Shown here piece by piece: positions 6,258-11,979 of a DNA stretch of 12,493 bases. Numbering within the stretch: position 1 is the stretch's first letter; each line of letters opens with the position of its first letter. Source of the DNA: Bacillota bacterium (GTDB taxonomy: Bacteria > Bacillota > Clostridia > Acetivibrionales > DSM-1351); the NCBI GenBank assembly GCA_023441625.1, contig JAEZOA010000047.1, forward strand, positions 1 to 12,493, written 5' to 3'. Made by a program: the position numbers and the translations under genes. Under the pieces are notes generated by a model, which was not told the origin of the DNA, did no database searches, and worked only from the letters and a program-made list of their open reading frames with translations.

Positions 6258-6353
6258 AGGGGAGTGTGACTGTTGTCAAGTGGGAGGCTTCAAAAAATTT
6301 TCAGCGAAGCGTTTAGAAAAATTTTTGGAGTACGCTTGATAATAGTCTCCCCT
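6258..6353 (+). repeat. 96-nt long hairpin
   Basis: AGGGGA (6258-6263) pairs with TCCCCT (6348-6353). After a 4-base bulge, 13 bases at 6268-6280 pair with 6335-6347 (two G-T pairs). After an internal loop, 12 bases at 6290-6301 pair with 6318-6329 (11 of 12). Such a long element is a candidate ssDNA origin or packaging structure. Confidence 0.6.
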
Positions 6354-6447
6354 GTGTTAACCTCACCCCCGCGGTGACCCGTTCCCCAGTGAAGCTGTTG
6401 CCGACCAGGCGGTTTTCCCATATTAAATGCTTTTACTCTGAAGGGTA

Positions 6448-6492
6448 CCCGCCTTCAAAATGTCTAGTGTTTTCACTCATTTTGAAGGTGGG
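6448..6492 (+). repeat. 15-bp stem hairpin, origin candidate
   Basis: Bases 6448-6462 pair with 6478-6492 over 15 positions, 14 Watson-Crick and one G-T. Above a 3-base bulge (TCT), AGTG (6466-6469) and CACT (6474-6477) close a TTTT loop. G-runs follow at once. Exposed TCTAGTG near the loop would suit a Rep nick site, but this is inference. Confidence 0.65.
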
Positions 6493-6577
6493 AGGGGGCT
6501 TGGGGGAACACCCAAACTGCGTCAAAACTAATTGCACAAAATTTATTAAATTTAGTTTCCAGTTTTTGTCTTGAATA

Positions 6578-6602
6578 CGTCGGGTCTATGTATCACCCGA
6601 CG
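6578..6602 (+). repeat. 8-bp perfect hairpin upstream of DNA-binding gene
   Basis: CGTCGGGT (6578-6585) and ACCCGACG (6595-6602) form a perfect stem with a 9-base loop. Together with the next hairpin it lies in the leader of the gene at 6659. Confidence 0.55.
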
Positions 6603-6605
6603 AAG

Positions 6606-6621
6606 GTCTCAACTTTGAGAC
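6606..6621 (+). terminator. Small hairpin followed by T-run
   Basis: GTCTCA (6606-6611) and TGAGAC (6616-6621) enclose a 4-base loop, and a short T-run follows at 6626-6630. It is weak but could terminate or attenuate transcription entering the replication genes. Confidence 0.4.
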
Positions 6622-6658
6622 TAACTTTTTAAAAAATGAAAAAATGAGGTGAAAATAT

Positions 6659-7276
6659 ATGGGTGATGTTAAGAAATTTGATTTAAAAATTATGCTTGAT
6701 TCTGCAACCGAAAAGATTAAAAAAACCATTACTAAAATGACAGAAGATTATATGTATATGTCTTTTTTGTTATGGGAGGTTCGTGAATATAAATATTATG
6801 AGTATGCAGAGCCAAATCCTTATCCAGACATATCAACCTATTCTGAAATGGAGTTTGGATTTTCTAAAAGTCAAACATCAAGATTGATAAAACTTTGTGA
6901 AAATTTTTCTGCTAAAACTCAAACTGGTTCTCCATCTTTTCAAATTGCAGATAAGTTCAAGGAATTTAATATGACACAACTTGTAGAAATGTTACGTATG
7001 CCTGCTGAAAAATGGGATGAAGTATCTTCTGATATGTCATGTAAAAGGATTCGTGAGGTGATAAAGGAAATGAAAAAGTCAGTTGTGTCAACACAACTCA
7101 AAATTCAAGAAGAATTGAAAACTGATAACTTGAAAGAAATCATGTGCCAAAATTGTGGTAAAAGTTATTTCGTAGATGAACGAAGTAAAAAGCAATGCAT
7201 TATTATCAACGGTAAAACTGTTTTTAGTTGCTGTTTCGAGATAAAATGGGATATTGATTTACTCAAAAAAGATTAG
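6659..7276 (+). CDS. HTH DNA-binding protein with zinc-ribbon-like tail
   Basis: This 205-residue protein has a helical N-terminus (residues 1-60), then a helix-turn-helix-like segment, FGFSKSQTSRLIKLCENF (66-83), and the motif NMTQLVEMLRMPAEKWDEV (104-122) followed by MSCKRIREVIKEMKK (126-140). This order is familiar from plasmid- and phage-borne Firmicute proteins next to replication genes, resembling ParB/KorB-type DNA binders. A cysteine-containing end (CQNCGKSYFV at 163-172, plus C180, C191, C192) may bind zinc. The start follows AGGTG by 8 bp. It lies 10 bp upstream of rep and downstream of the origin-like hairpins, so a role in replication control or origin binding is likely. Confidence 0.65.
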   Translation: MGDVKKFDLKIMLDSATEKIKKTITKMTEDYMYMSFLLWEVREYKYYEYAEPNPYPDISTYSEMEFGFSKSQTSRLIKLCENFSAKTQTGSPSFQIADKFKEFNMTQLVEMLRMPAEKWDEVSSDMSCKRIREVIKEMKKSVVSTQLKIQEELKTDNLKEIMCQNCGKSYFVDERSKKQCIIINGKTVFSCCFEIKWDIDLLKKD

Positions 7277-7286
7277 AGGTGTCAAG

Positions 7287-8462
7287 ATGTACGATACTAT
7301 TGTCTTAAAGTCTCCGCCAATATCGTCTGAGTTAAAGGATATTTTACTGAATTTTTGTAGGGTCTATCAAAGCATAGATTACTGTGACGGAGAATTGTTT
7401 TATTGCTTTTACTCTGGTAACCTTGAAGGCTCTTTTGATTATCGTATTAGGATTAGTGTTGATAACAGGGAATGGATAAAACCAGAGGGAGTAAAAGTGC
7501 CTATTTCAATAGAAACTGATTGGTATATTAAGGTTGAATGTAGCTTACATAAGTTATTGTTTAATCACAATGTTTATGGAGGTCCAACTGAAATTAAAAA
7601 ATCAATCTTATATCTTATACGGTTTTTAGAAGAAAAAACAGGAACAACTTTGCCAGACTTCCTGCTTTGGGAAGTTGATAGAATTGATGTAGCAAAAATA
7701 TTTGTATTTCAATCATATGCTATATGCAAGAAGGTGCTTGATAGCTTAAAAAATGGTGTATATTCTAGGCGTAAGCTTATGCCTTATAGCAATGGTGTTA
7801 TGTTCTCTGGTTCTACGACAACTTGTAAGTTTTATGGTAAAGGTGATGAATATAAGGAACATGACTATAAGAGATTTAATAAGTACATAGCAAGAGAAAT
7901 TGAATTGTCATGTGGTAAGGAAAATCATGATTTGATAGAACAAAAGTTAATAATATTAAAATTGGGAATGGACAAGGTGCTGGAACGTGCAAAGCGTACT
8001 ATTCGTTTTGAAGTAGAAATTAAACCGCGTAAATTAAAGGATATTTTTAAAGCAGAAATAATAACTGTTGATATGCTCAACGACGAAATTCTGCATAATG
8101 TAATGGAATCCGAATTACGCAAGTGTATAAAGGAGGACGAGGACATGGATATAGTGCGAAGGTCTGATTTAGTAATTGAAAGGTTAAATAATGTGTACGG
8201 AACTAGTAAGGCAAATTACTTGTATTCTCTGTGGGCGAAGATGGTTCAGTTTGGTGAAAGGGCAGTAAAGGAGGATTTTTCAAAGTCAACGTTTTGTCGG
8301 TACAAAAAGCTTTTGCTTGATGCAGGGGTTTCATGGATGGTAACCAACATTAATTTGAAACAGCTCAGTATCGTTCCAGATGATTTTACATTCTTAAATG
8401 ACAAATATGTTGATGATTCAGTTGCAAGTGAAGTTCTTCAAAAGCTTAAAGAAGTTGCATAA
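7287..8462 (+). CDS. Rolling-circle replication initiator, gene II/X family
   Basis: The 391-residue protein starts MYDTIVLKSPPISSEL, the N-terminus typical of phage/plasmid replication proteins of the gene II/X family. It has LLWEVDRIDVAKIFVF near residues 125-140, a tyrosine-rich stretch ending in AREIELSCG near 200-209, and TIRFEVEIKPRKLKDIF near 237-253. These match the order expected for that family, which nicks the plus-strand origin and joins the displaced ssDNA. AGAGGTG lies 5 bp before the ATG at 7287; an in-frame TTG at 7254 overlaps the upstream gene and lacks a binding site. The stop codon (8460-8462) directly abuts palindrome R2. The exact catalytic tyrosine cannot be chosen by eye. 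Confidence 0.85.
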   Translation: MYDTIVLKSPPISSELKDILLNFCRVYQSIDYCDGELFYCFYSGNLEGSFDYRIRISVDNREWIKPEGVKVPISIETDWYIKVECSLHKLLFNHNVYGGPTEIKKSILYLIRFLEEKTGTTLPDFLLWEVDRIDVAKIFVFQSYAICKKVLDSLKNGVYSRRKLMPYSNGVMFSGSTTTCKFYGKGDEYKEHDYKRFNKYIAREIELSCGKENHDLIEQKLIILKLGMDKVLERAKRTIRFEVEIKPRKLKDIFKAEIITVDMLNDEILHNVMESELRKCIKEDEDMDIVRRSDLVIERLNNVYGTSKANYLYSLWAKMVQFGERAVKEDFSKSTFCRYKKLLLDAGVSWMVTNINLKQLSIVPDDFTFLNDKYVDDSVASEVLQKLKEVA

Positions 8463-8516
8463 TGTATCTCAATTATGTTTTTGAGATCCTGGCTGCAGCA
8501 GTTATGTTGAGATACA
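8463..8516 (+). repeat. Palindromic element R2 (54 bp)
   Basis: Arms TGTATCTCA (8463-8471) and TGAGATACA (8508-8516) flank a 36-bp spacer. The spacer contains the palindrome GCTGCAGC (8492-8499) and a further TTGAGATCC. It starts at the base after the rep stop codon. Confidence 0.85.
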
Positions 8517-8556
8517 AAATAAGTCTATTGCGAAGGAAAGAAGGTGATTTAATTTT

Positions 8557-8739
8557 ATGTCTAAGTGCGTAACTTGTATTCACTATTCCTGTGATTGTGA
8601 TATGTATCCATGTGCTAAATGTAACAAATTTCGTTATTACGAAAAAGTTGAAAATGAAAAGTATTTTTATGATTGTAGCACTTGTGAAGATAAAGAGTGT
8701 TTTGATTGTCCAGGAGCACCAGCTTTTAATGATGATTAA
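8557..8739 (+). CDS. 60-aa cysteine-rich protein
   Basis: The protein has ten cysteines in 60 residues, many paired: C4/C7, C12/C14, C19/C22, C40/C43 and C48/C51 (MSKCVTCIHYSCDCDMYPC; CSTCEDKECFDCPG). The spacing suggests two small zinc-binding knuckles. There is no signal peptide, so a cytoplasmic role is likely, possibly nucleic-acid or protein binding. AGAAGGTGAT precedes the ATG. The gene stands alone between palindromes R2 and R3, like a cassette. I do not recognise the family. Confidence 0.65.
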   Translation: MSKCVTCIHYSCDCDMYPCAKCNKFRYYEKVENEKYFYDCSTCEDKECFDCPGAPAFNDD

Positions 8740-8758
8740 ATACGTAATTTGAATAAAA

Positions 8759-8812
8759 TGTATCTCAATAACTATTTAGAGCTCCTGGAGATTTCCTTAT
8801 ATATGAGATACA
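8759..8812 (+). repeat. Palindromic element R3 (54 bp)
   Basis: Arms TGTATCTCA (8759-8767) and TGAGATACA (8804-8812) flank a 36-bp spacer with CTCC/GGAG symmetry centred at 8786, within 1 bp of the element's centre. It lies in the 97-bp gap between two small genes. Confidence 0.85.
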
Positions 8813-8836
8813 AATAAAAATTGGAGGTTTTATATT

Positions 8837-9217
8837 ATGGCTAAAAACAATATGAAATGCGTTCGTATGGATGATGAAATACTGCAAATTGTAGAAAAGG
8901 TAAAAGCTGATGGCTTTAACGCTAAGTTTGAAAATCTAGTATTGGAATATCATAAATCTATTCCAGAAAGAGAAAAATATCTAGCGAACTTGGAACAGCA
9001 AATACAGGCTAAACTTAAAAACCTTTCTGACATTGAAAAGCGTATCAACGGACTTCGTAATTTAGAATTTAGCTTAGACAATCTGCGTAGAGATATACTT
9101 AGAATAACTGATAGTGCAACTAATATAGTGGATGTATCTCAAATTAAAACAGCTGCACCGGCGCCAGGTGCTGAAAATGAGATACAAACAAAAAGAAGGA
9201 AAAAATGTATCTCATAA
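8837..9217 (+). CDS. Coiled-coil protein with ribbon-helix-helix-like N-terminus
   Basis: This 126-residue protein opens MKCVRMDDEILQIVEKVKAD, which could be a ribbon-helix-helix-type strand and helices (to about residue 38). A long charged coiled coil follows (YLANLEQQIQAKLKNLSDIEKRI and on, about 46-92). Residues 99-117 (DVSQIKTAAPAPGAENEIQ) are encoded by palindrome R4, and the last codons and stop (C-I-S-stop) come from the left arm of R5. The C-terminus is therefore built from repeat DNA. GGAGG precedes the start. A small DNA-binding or plasmid-partition-like role is possible but not shown. Confidence 0.65.
   Translation: MAKNNMKCVRMDDEILQIVEKVKADGFNAKFENLVLEYHKSIPEREKYLANLEQQIQAKLKNLSDIEKRINGLRNLEFSLDNLRRDILRITDSATNIVDVSQIKTAAPAPGAENEIQTKRRKKCIS
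9133..9186 (+). repeat. Palindromic element R4 (54 bp) inside a CDS
   Basis: Arms TGTATCTCA (9133-9141) and TGAGATACA (9178-9186) flank 36 bp containing a strong inner hairpin (CACC 9156-9159 with GGTG 9167-9170 around GGCGCC). It lies wholly in the 126-residue gene. At 54 bp it preserves the reading frame and encodes an Ala/Pro-rich linker. Confidence 0.85.
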
Positions 9218-9269
9218 TTTTGACATGAAGATTCTGATCTGAATTGCTGCATGAAAGAAGTGAGATACA
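9206..9269 (+). repeat. Palindromic element R5 (64 bp) bridging two genes
   Basis: Arms TGTATCTCA (9206-9214) and TGAGATACA (9261-9269) flank 46 bp with a small central hairpin (AGAT 9229-9232, ATCT 9237-9240). The left arm supplies the last three codons of the upstream gene. The right arm ends at the base before the TTG start of the next gene. Confidence 0.85.
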
Positions 9270-9536
9270 TTGGGTACAAAAATACCGTTATATAATTGTT
9301 ATTGGTGTCGCTGTGGATGGTGTTTAAATAGATTCGAATGTTTAGACCATTGCATTAAATGTTTACAGCAAAAGAAATTTAAAATGCCATTGTACTGCGA
9401 AAACTTTATTGAGGATTCTCAAAGCAATAGACGTATCAAACAAAAAAATGATAATTGTGATAAATGTAAATATAAACAAACCCTGGAACAACTCCAGGAG
9501 GAGTTATCGAATTTACTATCTAATTACACGAAATAA
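9270..9536 (+). CDS. 88-aa cysteine-rich protein at attR
   Basis: The protein has ten cysteines, C10/C13/C15/C18, C24/C28/C31, C43 and C63/C66 (CYWCRCGWC; CDKCKYK), suggesting zinc knuckles. A short helical tail follows (LEQLQEELSNLLSNYTK). The start is uncertain: TTG at 9270 directly follows R5, with only GAAGTGAG upstream as a possible binding site inside the palindrome arm. No in-frame ATG lies nearby. Its last 18 codons are the attachment repeat, and the left end of the prophage keeps a second copy of this tail. In the circular phage it would be the last gene before attP. Confidence 0.55.
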   Translation: MGTKIPLYNCYWCRCGWCLNRFECLDHCIKCLQQKKFKMPLYCENFIEDSQSNRRIKQKNDNCDKCKYKQTLEQLQEELSNLLSNYTK

Positions 9537-9539
9537 TAA
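9483..9539 (+). repeat. Right attachment repeat (attR)
   Basis: This is the right copy of the 57-bp direct repeat, 27 bp of it identical to the left copy. It forms the 3' end of the cysteine-rich gene. At its left end CCTGGA (9482-9487) and TCCAGG (9493-9498) make a small hairpin that is not preserved in attL. Confidence 0.85.
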
Positions 9540-9552
9540 TTTCGCGTAATTA
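9521..9552. other. Dif-like inverted site across the right junction
   Basis: Two 14-bp arms (9521-9534 and 9539-9552, 13 of 14 complementary) surround AATA. This can be read as 11 + 6 + 11 bp: ATTACACGAAA (9523-9533), centre TAATAA (9534-9539), TTTCGCGTAAT (9540-9550), the layout of a Xer recombination site. Identity with attL ends at 9539, the last base of the centre. The arms match dif consensus only weakly. A terminator is unlikely because no T-run follows. Confidence 0.45.
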
Positions 9553-9804
9553 GAAGGAGGTAAATCAGAAAAATTATCATAAAATTCATTATCATGAATT
9601 ATAATAAAATAATCAATGTTATAACGGTTTTTTCTTTATTTTTATGATAACTGCTCCTATTTCTTTAATAAGTTCCATAATTGTATTACCTTACATAAAC
9701 ATAACTTTTTACATATATAATGTAGATCAACTTTCACTGATTTATTTAAACAAACCAATATCCAATTATATATTCCATCAAAATCTATTTTATCAATATA
9801 ACTG
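9540..9804. other. Host intergenic region right of the prophage
   Basis: No credible gene is seen in 265 bp. It begins with the right arm of the dif-like site. An orphan consensus Shine-Dalgarno (AGAAGGAGGT, 9552-9561) follows with no proper start after it, then a 7-bp hairpin (AATTCAT 9583-9589, ATGAATT 9594-9600) and AT-rich DNA up to the convergent end of the permease gene. Confidence 0.5.
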
Positions 9805-10551
9805 TTAATTTATTTCGATACTAAAAATGTTCTTTAAAAATAAGACTATTCCACTAATTATCAATAGAATAATAATTGAATTCTTTACTGCTTTTTCATT
9901 TATCTTCGAATCAACCTTTATACCCACTATCATTCCTAAAATAACCGCTGGTGAAAGAAATAAAGATAAAAGTAGTATATCTTTGGTTAAAATACCATTA
10001 TACCAGTAAAGGAAAAATCTAAATATATTGTCTACTAAGAAAACACAGCAAATATTTGCTCTAAACTGACTTCTGTTTTCAGTAGTCCTGCTGATATAAG
10101 CAACTAAAAGAGCACCAATTCCATAAAGCCCTGTTAACACACCAGAGATCGCACCTATAGTAACGAGAAAAATAGGGTTCATTTTCTTGGTCTCATTTTG
10201 TGTTGGTTTTCTTGTCAGCATTTCTATTGCCATTCCCACAACTACTATTCCTAAAATAGATTTTAGTATCCAATCATTACCCACTTTCAATAGAAATGTA
10301 CCTGGAATAATACCTACTAACAACATTAGTGATAAAGGTATAACAATTTTTAGGGATATGCTTTTTCGGTCTCTCCAAACCATATACATATTGGTTGGAA
10401 TGCTAACTAAAAGATCAACTGGAGTAGTTAACCTATTTGATACTACAAATGAAAATAACGAACCCATAACGATTGTATTTCCAAATCCAGTGATACCTTT
10501 AACAAAATATGCTATCAACGTGCAAATAAATAGAAATAAATTATGTAACAT
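9805..10551 (-). CDS. TauE/SafE-family membrane permease
   Basis: The 248-residue protein is strongly hydrophobic with about eight membrane segments. It shows the two-repeat design of the TauE/SafE (DUF81) family: GITGFGNTIVMGSLFSF near residues 19-35 and the related GVLTGLYGIGALLVAYISR near 137-155, each followed by a charged loop. Members export sulfite, sulfoacetate or related organosulfur anions, or are of unknown substrate. GGAGG lies 5 bp before the ATG. It is transcribed toward the prophage, downstream of the glutathione genes but from its own apparent promoter. A link to sulfur or thiol metabolism is suggested only by that neighbourhood. Confidence 0.82.
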   Translation of the reverse strand: MLHNLFLFICTLIAYFVKGITGFGNTIVMGSLFSFVVSNRLTTPVDLLVSIPTNMYMVWRDRKSISLKIVIPLSLMLLVGIIPGTFLLKVGNDWILKSILGIVVVGMAIEMLTRKPTQNETKKMNPIFLVTIGAISGVLTGLYGIGALLVAYISRTTENRSQFRANICCVFLVDNIFRFFLYWYNGILTKDILLLSLFLSPAVILGMIVGIKVDSKINEKAVKNSIIILLIISGIVLFLKNIFSIEIN

Positions 10552-10567
10552 CTATCCTCCGTCATTA

Positions 10568-10582
10568 TTTCATTAAATGAAA
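10568..10582. promoter_or_regulatory. Palindromic operator candidate upstream of permease
   Basis: TTTCATT and AATGAAA form a perfect palindrome around one central base. It sits between the probable promoter and the start of the permease gene, so it may bind a regulator or form a leader hairpin. Confidence 0.35.
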
Positions 10583-10609
10583 CTATTGCATGCTGCTATT
10601 ATTAAGCCA

Positions 10610-10638
10610 ATGTTATATTTTGTAAATATATAAGTCAA
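10610..10638 (-). promoter_or_regulatory. Probable permease promoter
   Basis: On the minus strand TTGACT (10638-10633) is followed after 17 bp by TAACAT (10615-10610), or after 15 bp by TATAAC. It points at the permease gene about 60 bp away. Confidence 0.4.
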
Positions 10639-10672
10639 GTAGTAGCGTATAAATATATACATTTCTTTTCAC

Positions 10673-10954
10673 TTATTTCACTTCTTTTAATATATTAGTT
10701 CTTAACAAGCAATAGCATTTAAAGGTTAGCCACATAGTATATGTATAAATTAGAAGACAGAGAGTAATTTGTATAGTTTTAAGTATATTTTTGCGTAATT
10801 CATGCAGATATTGCATCTTTTCCTTTGAGGTAGTTATAATAAACAGGTAATCTTCCATGCTGGTTATCTGCTTATTAAGTTTGAAGGTGTCAACAATAAC
10901 TTTATTATGATATAAGTTCGTTATAGTGTAAAACAATATTTGTTTATGATGCAT
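10673..10954 (-). CDS. Small hypothetical protein, possible membrane anchor
   Basis: This 93-residue frame lies 24 bp after the gshB stop on the same strand. The sequence (MHHKQILFYTITNLYHNKVI at the start) has a basic middle and one hydrophobic stretch near residues 60-84 (ILKTIQITLCLLIYTYTMWL). The ribosome binding site is weak (AGGA about 5 bp upstream). I recognise no family. It could be a real small membrane protein cotranscribed with gshB, or a chance open frame in AT-rich DNA. Confidence 0.35.
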   Translation of the reverse strand: MHHKQILFYTITNLYHNKVIVDTFKLNKQITSMEDYLFIITTSKEKMQYLHELRKNILKTIQITLCLLIYTYTMWLTFKCYCLLRTNILKEVK

Positions 10955-10978
10955 AAAGTCCTGAATATACTTCCTCTA

Positions 10979-11965
10979 TTAAAAACCTATAAGCTCAAGA
11001 ACTTTTTTTTCAACCTGTCTATTCATGCCTTTGTATGGGAAATCATGTATGTGGAGTGCTGGATTAAAATTTAATTCAATAATACTATGATTCCCATTGT
11101 TTGGACTTTCATTAATATCACTGATGATAATATCTGCACCACAAATCTTGGCTCCGACAGCCTTTGCAGCCTCCACTGCAATTGTTTTATACTCATTTAT
11201 AATGTCATCAGTAAAATCTATACTGTCTCCGCCTGTGCTAATATTTGAATTTTCACGCAGATAAACTATTTCACTTTCTTCAGGTATAGTATAAAAATCT
11301 TTCCCCTGAAAAGCTAGGTATTCCTTCTCAATTAGCCCTAAATTTATCTTCTCAAGTGGCGTCACATACCCTTTTCCTCTTAAAGGATCTTTATTCTTTT
11401 CTTCAACAAGTTCTGTAATTGTGTGCTTTCCATCTCCTGTAACATTAGCCGGAACCCTGTGAAGAATAGCTGCAACCTTATCACCTATTACTAAAAATCT
11501 ATACTCTTTTCCAAAAATAAATTCTTCAATTAATACAGAATGGTCAAATTTGAATGCCTGTTCTACAGCATTCTTTACATCATACTCGGTGTAAGGACTC
11601 TTTAAAATTACTACACCTTGACCAAAGTTAGTTGATTTAGGTTTAATAACGATATCTTTCCCCTGAAATTCTAAAATCTTCGTCTTATAATCATCAATGC
11701 TTTTAATTGTTTGACCGTTAGGTACACTCAATCCTTTTTCCCTCAGAATTAATTTTGTAACCTCTTTGTTTTCCATAATTAAAGGAGAAATATATGTATC
11801 AATTGATGTACGTGTTGCCTGCTTCAAATATTCTATTCTGCCTCCTTTATTTAATCTGATAAAATTATCATCCCAATCCAAAACCTCAATCTCAATACCT
11901 CTGTTCATTGCCTCTTTAATAATCATTTGAGTTGATAACTCTAAAGCCTCATAACCCTTTAACAT
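10979..11965 (-). CDS. gshB: ATP-grasp glutathione synthetase (GshF C-domain type)
   Basis: The 328-residue protein is an ATP-grasp ligase joining gamma-glutamylcysteine and glycine to make glutathione. The ATP-binding segment VIKPKSTNFGQGVVILK is near residues 106-122, EEFIFGKEYRFLVIGDK near 147-163, and the family-like VTGDGKHTITELVEE near 174-188. The metal/ATP segment ELNFNPALHIHDFPYKG lies near the C-terminus. These match the C-terminal half of the bifunctional GshF rather than the Gram-negative GshB, so this is a split GshF with the ligase half in the gene upstream. GAGGAGGGG precedes the ATG and overlaps the gshA stop, so the two are translationally coupled. Confidence 0.85.
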   Translation of the reverse strand: MLKGYEALELSTQMIIKEAMNRGIEIEVLDWDDNFIRLNKGGRIEYLKQATRTSIDTYISPLIMENKEVTKLILREKGLSVPNGQTIKSIDDYKTKILEFQGKDIVIKPKSTNFGQGVVILKSPYTEYDVKNAVEQAFKFDHSVLIEEFIFGKEYRFLVIGDKVAAILHRVPANVTGDGKHTITELVEEKNKDPLRGKGYVTPLEKINLGLIEKEYLAFQGKDFYTIPEESEIVYLRENSNISTGGDSIDFTDDIINEYKTIAVEAAKAVGAKICGADIIISDINESPNNGNHSIIELNFNPALHIHDFPYKGMNRQVEKKVLELIGF

Positions 11966-11979
11966 TTTAAGCCCCTCCT

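Larger units (their letters stand above)
6192..6658 (+). other. Structured intergenic region, probable replication origin
   Basis: This 467-bp stretch has no credible gene and is visibly richer in G and C than its surroundings. It holds four or more hairpins (6258-6353, 6448-6492, 6578-6602, 6606-6621), the small GCCC/GGGC stem at 6226-6236, and G-tracts around 6487-6505. It lies just upstream of the DNA-binding protein and Rep genes. In filamentous phages such a region contains the plus- and minus-strand origins. I cannot tell which hairpin has which role. Confidence 0.6.
1377..9539 (+). mobile_element. Inovirus (filamentous phage) prophage
   Basis: The element spans the two identical 27-bp cores and has a unit length of 8136 bp, a usual inovirus genome size. 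It has the full filamentous-phage gene set in order: a divergent repressor, a small likely ssDNA-binding protein, tiny membrane proteins, major coat with signal peptide, a long adsorption protein with signal peptide and C-terminal anchor, a pVI-like protein, Zot/pI ATPase, a hairpin-rich intergenic region and a gene II/X-type Rep. No integrase, transposase or secretin gene is visible. Every main gene is open and has a ribosome binding site, so the prophage looks intact. The accessory right arm (8463-9539) carries small genes separated by palindromic repeats. Confidence 0.9.

Noticed and set aside
6241..6262. T-arm-like GATTCGAAAC as a tRNA end
   Set aside because: No acceptor, D or anticodon stems can be formed around it, and its right side belongs to the 6258-6353 hairpin.
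6081..6269. 62-aa plus-strand frame opposite the small hypothetical gene
   Set aside because: It overlaps a better gene on the other strand and has no ribosome binding site.
6374..6574. 66-aa plus-strand open frame
   Set aside because: It runs through the long hairpin at 6448-6492, has no ribosome binding site and encodes no plausible protein; the region is better read as origin DNA.
5851..9269. R1-R5 as a CRISPR array
   Set aside because: Units are inverted-arm palindromes scattered over 3.4 kb with genes between them, not tandem direct repeats with unique spacers, and no cas genes are present.
9521..9552. Inverted repeat at attR as a Rho-independent terminator
   Set aside because: The stem is AT-rich and no T-run follows; the arm spacing and the position of the repeat boundary fit a recombination site better.
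9619..9678. 19-aa minus-strand frame (MELIKEIGAVIIKIKKKPL)
   Set aside because: Too short and with only a weak ribosome binding site; it may be a remnant but cannot be supported.
10187..10576. 129-aa plus-strand frame opposite the permease
   Set aside because: Shadow of the TauE/SafE gene, which has a good start and clear family repeats.
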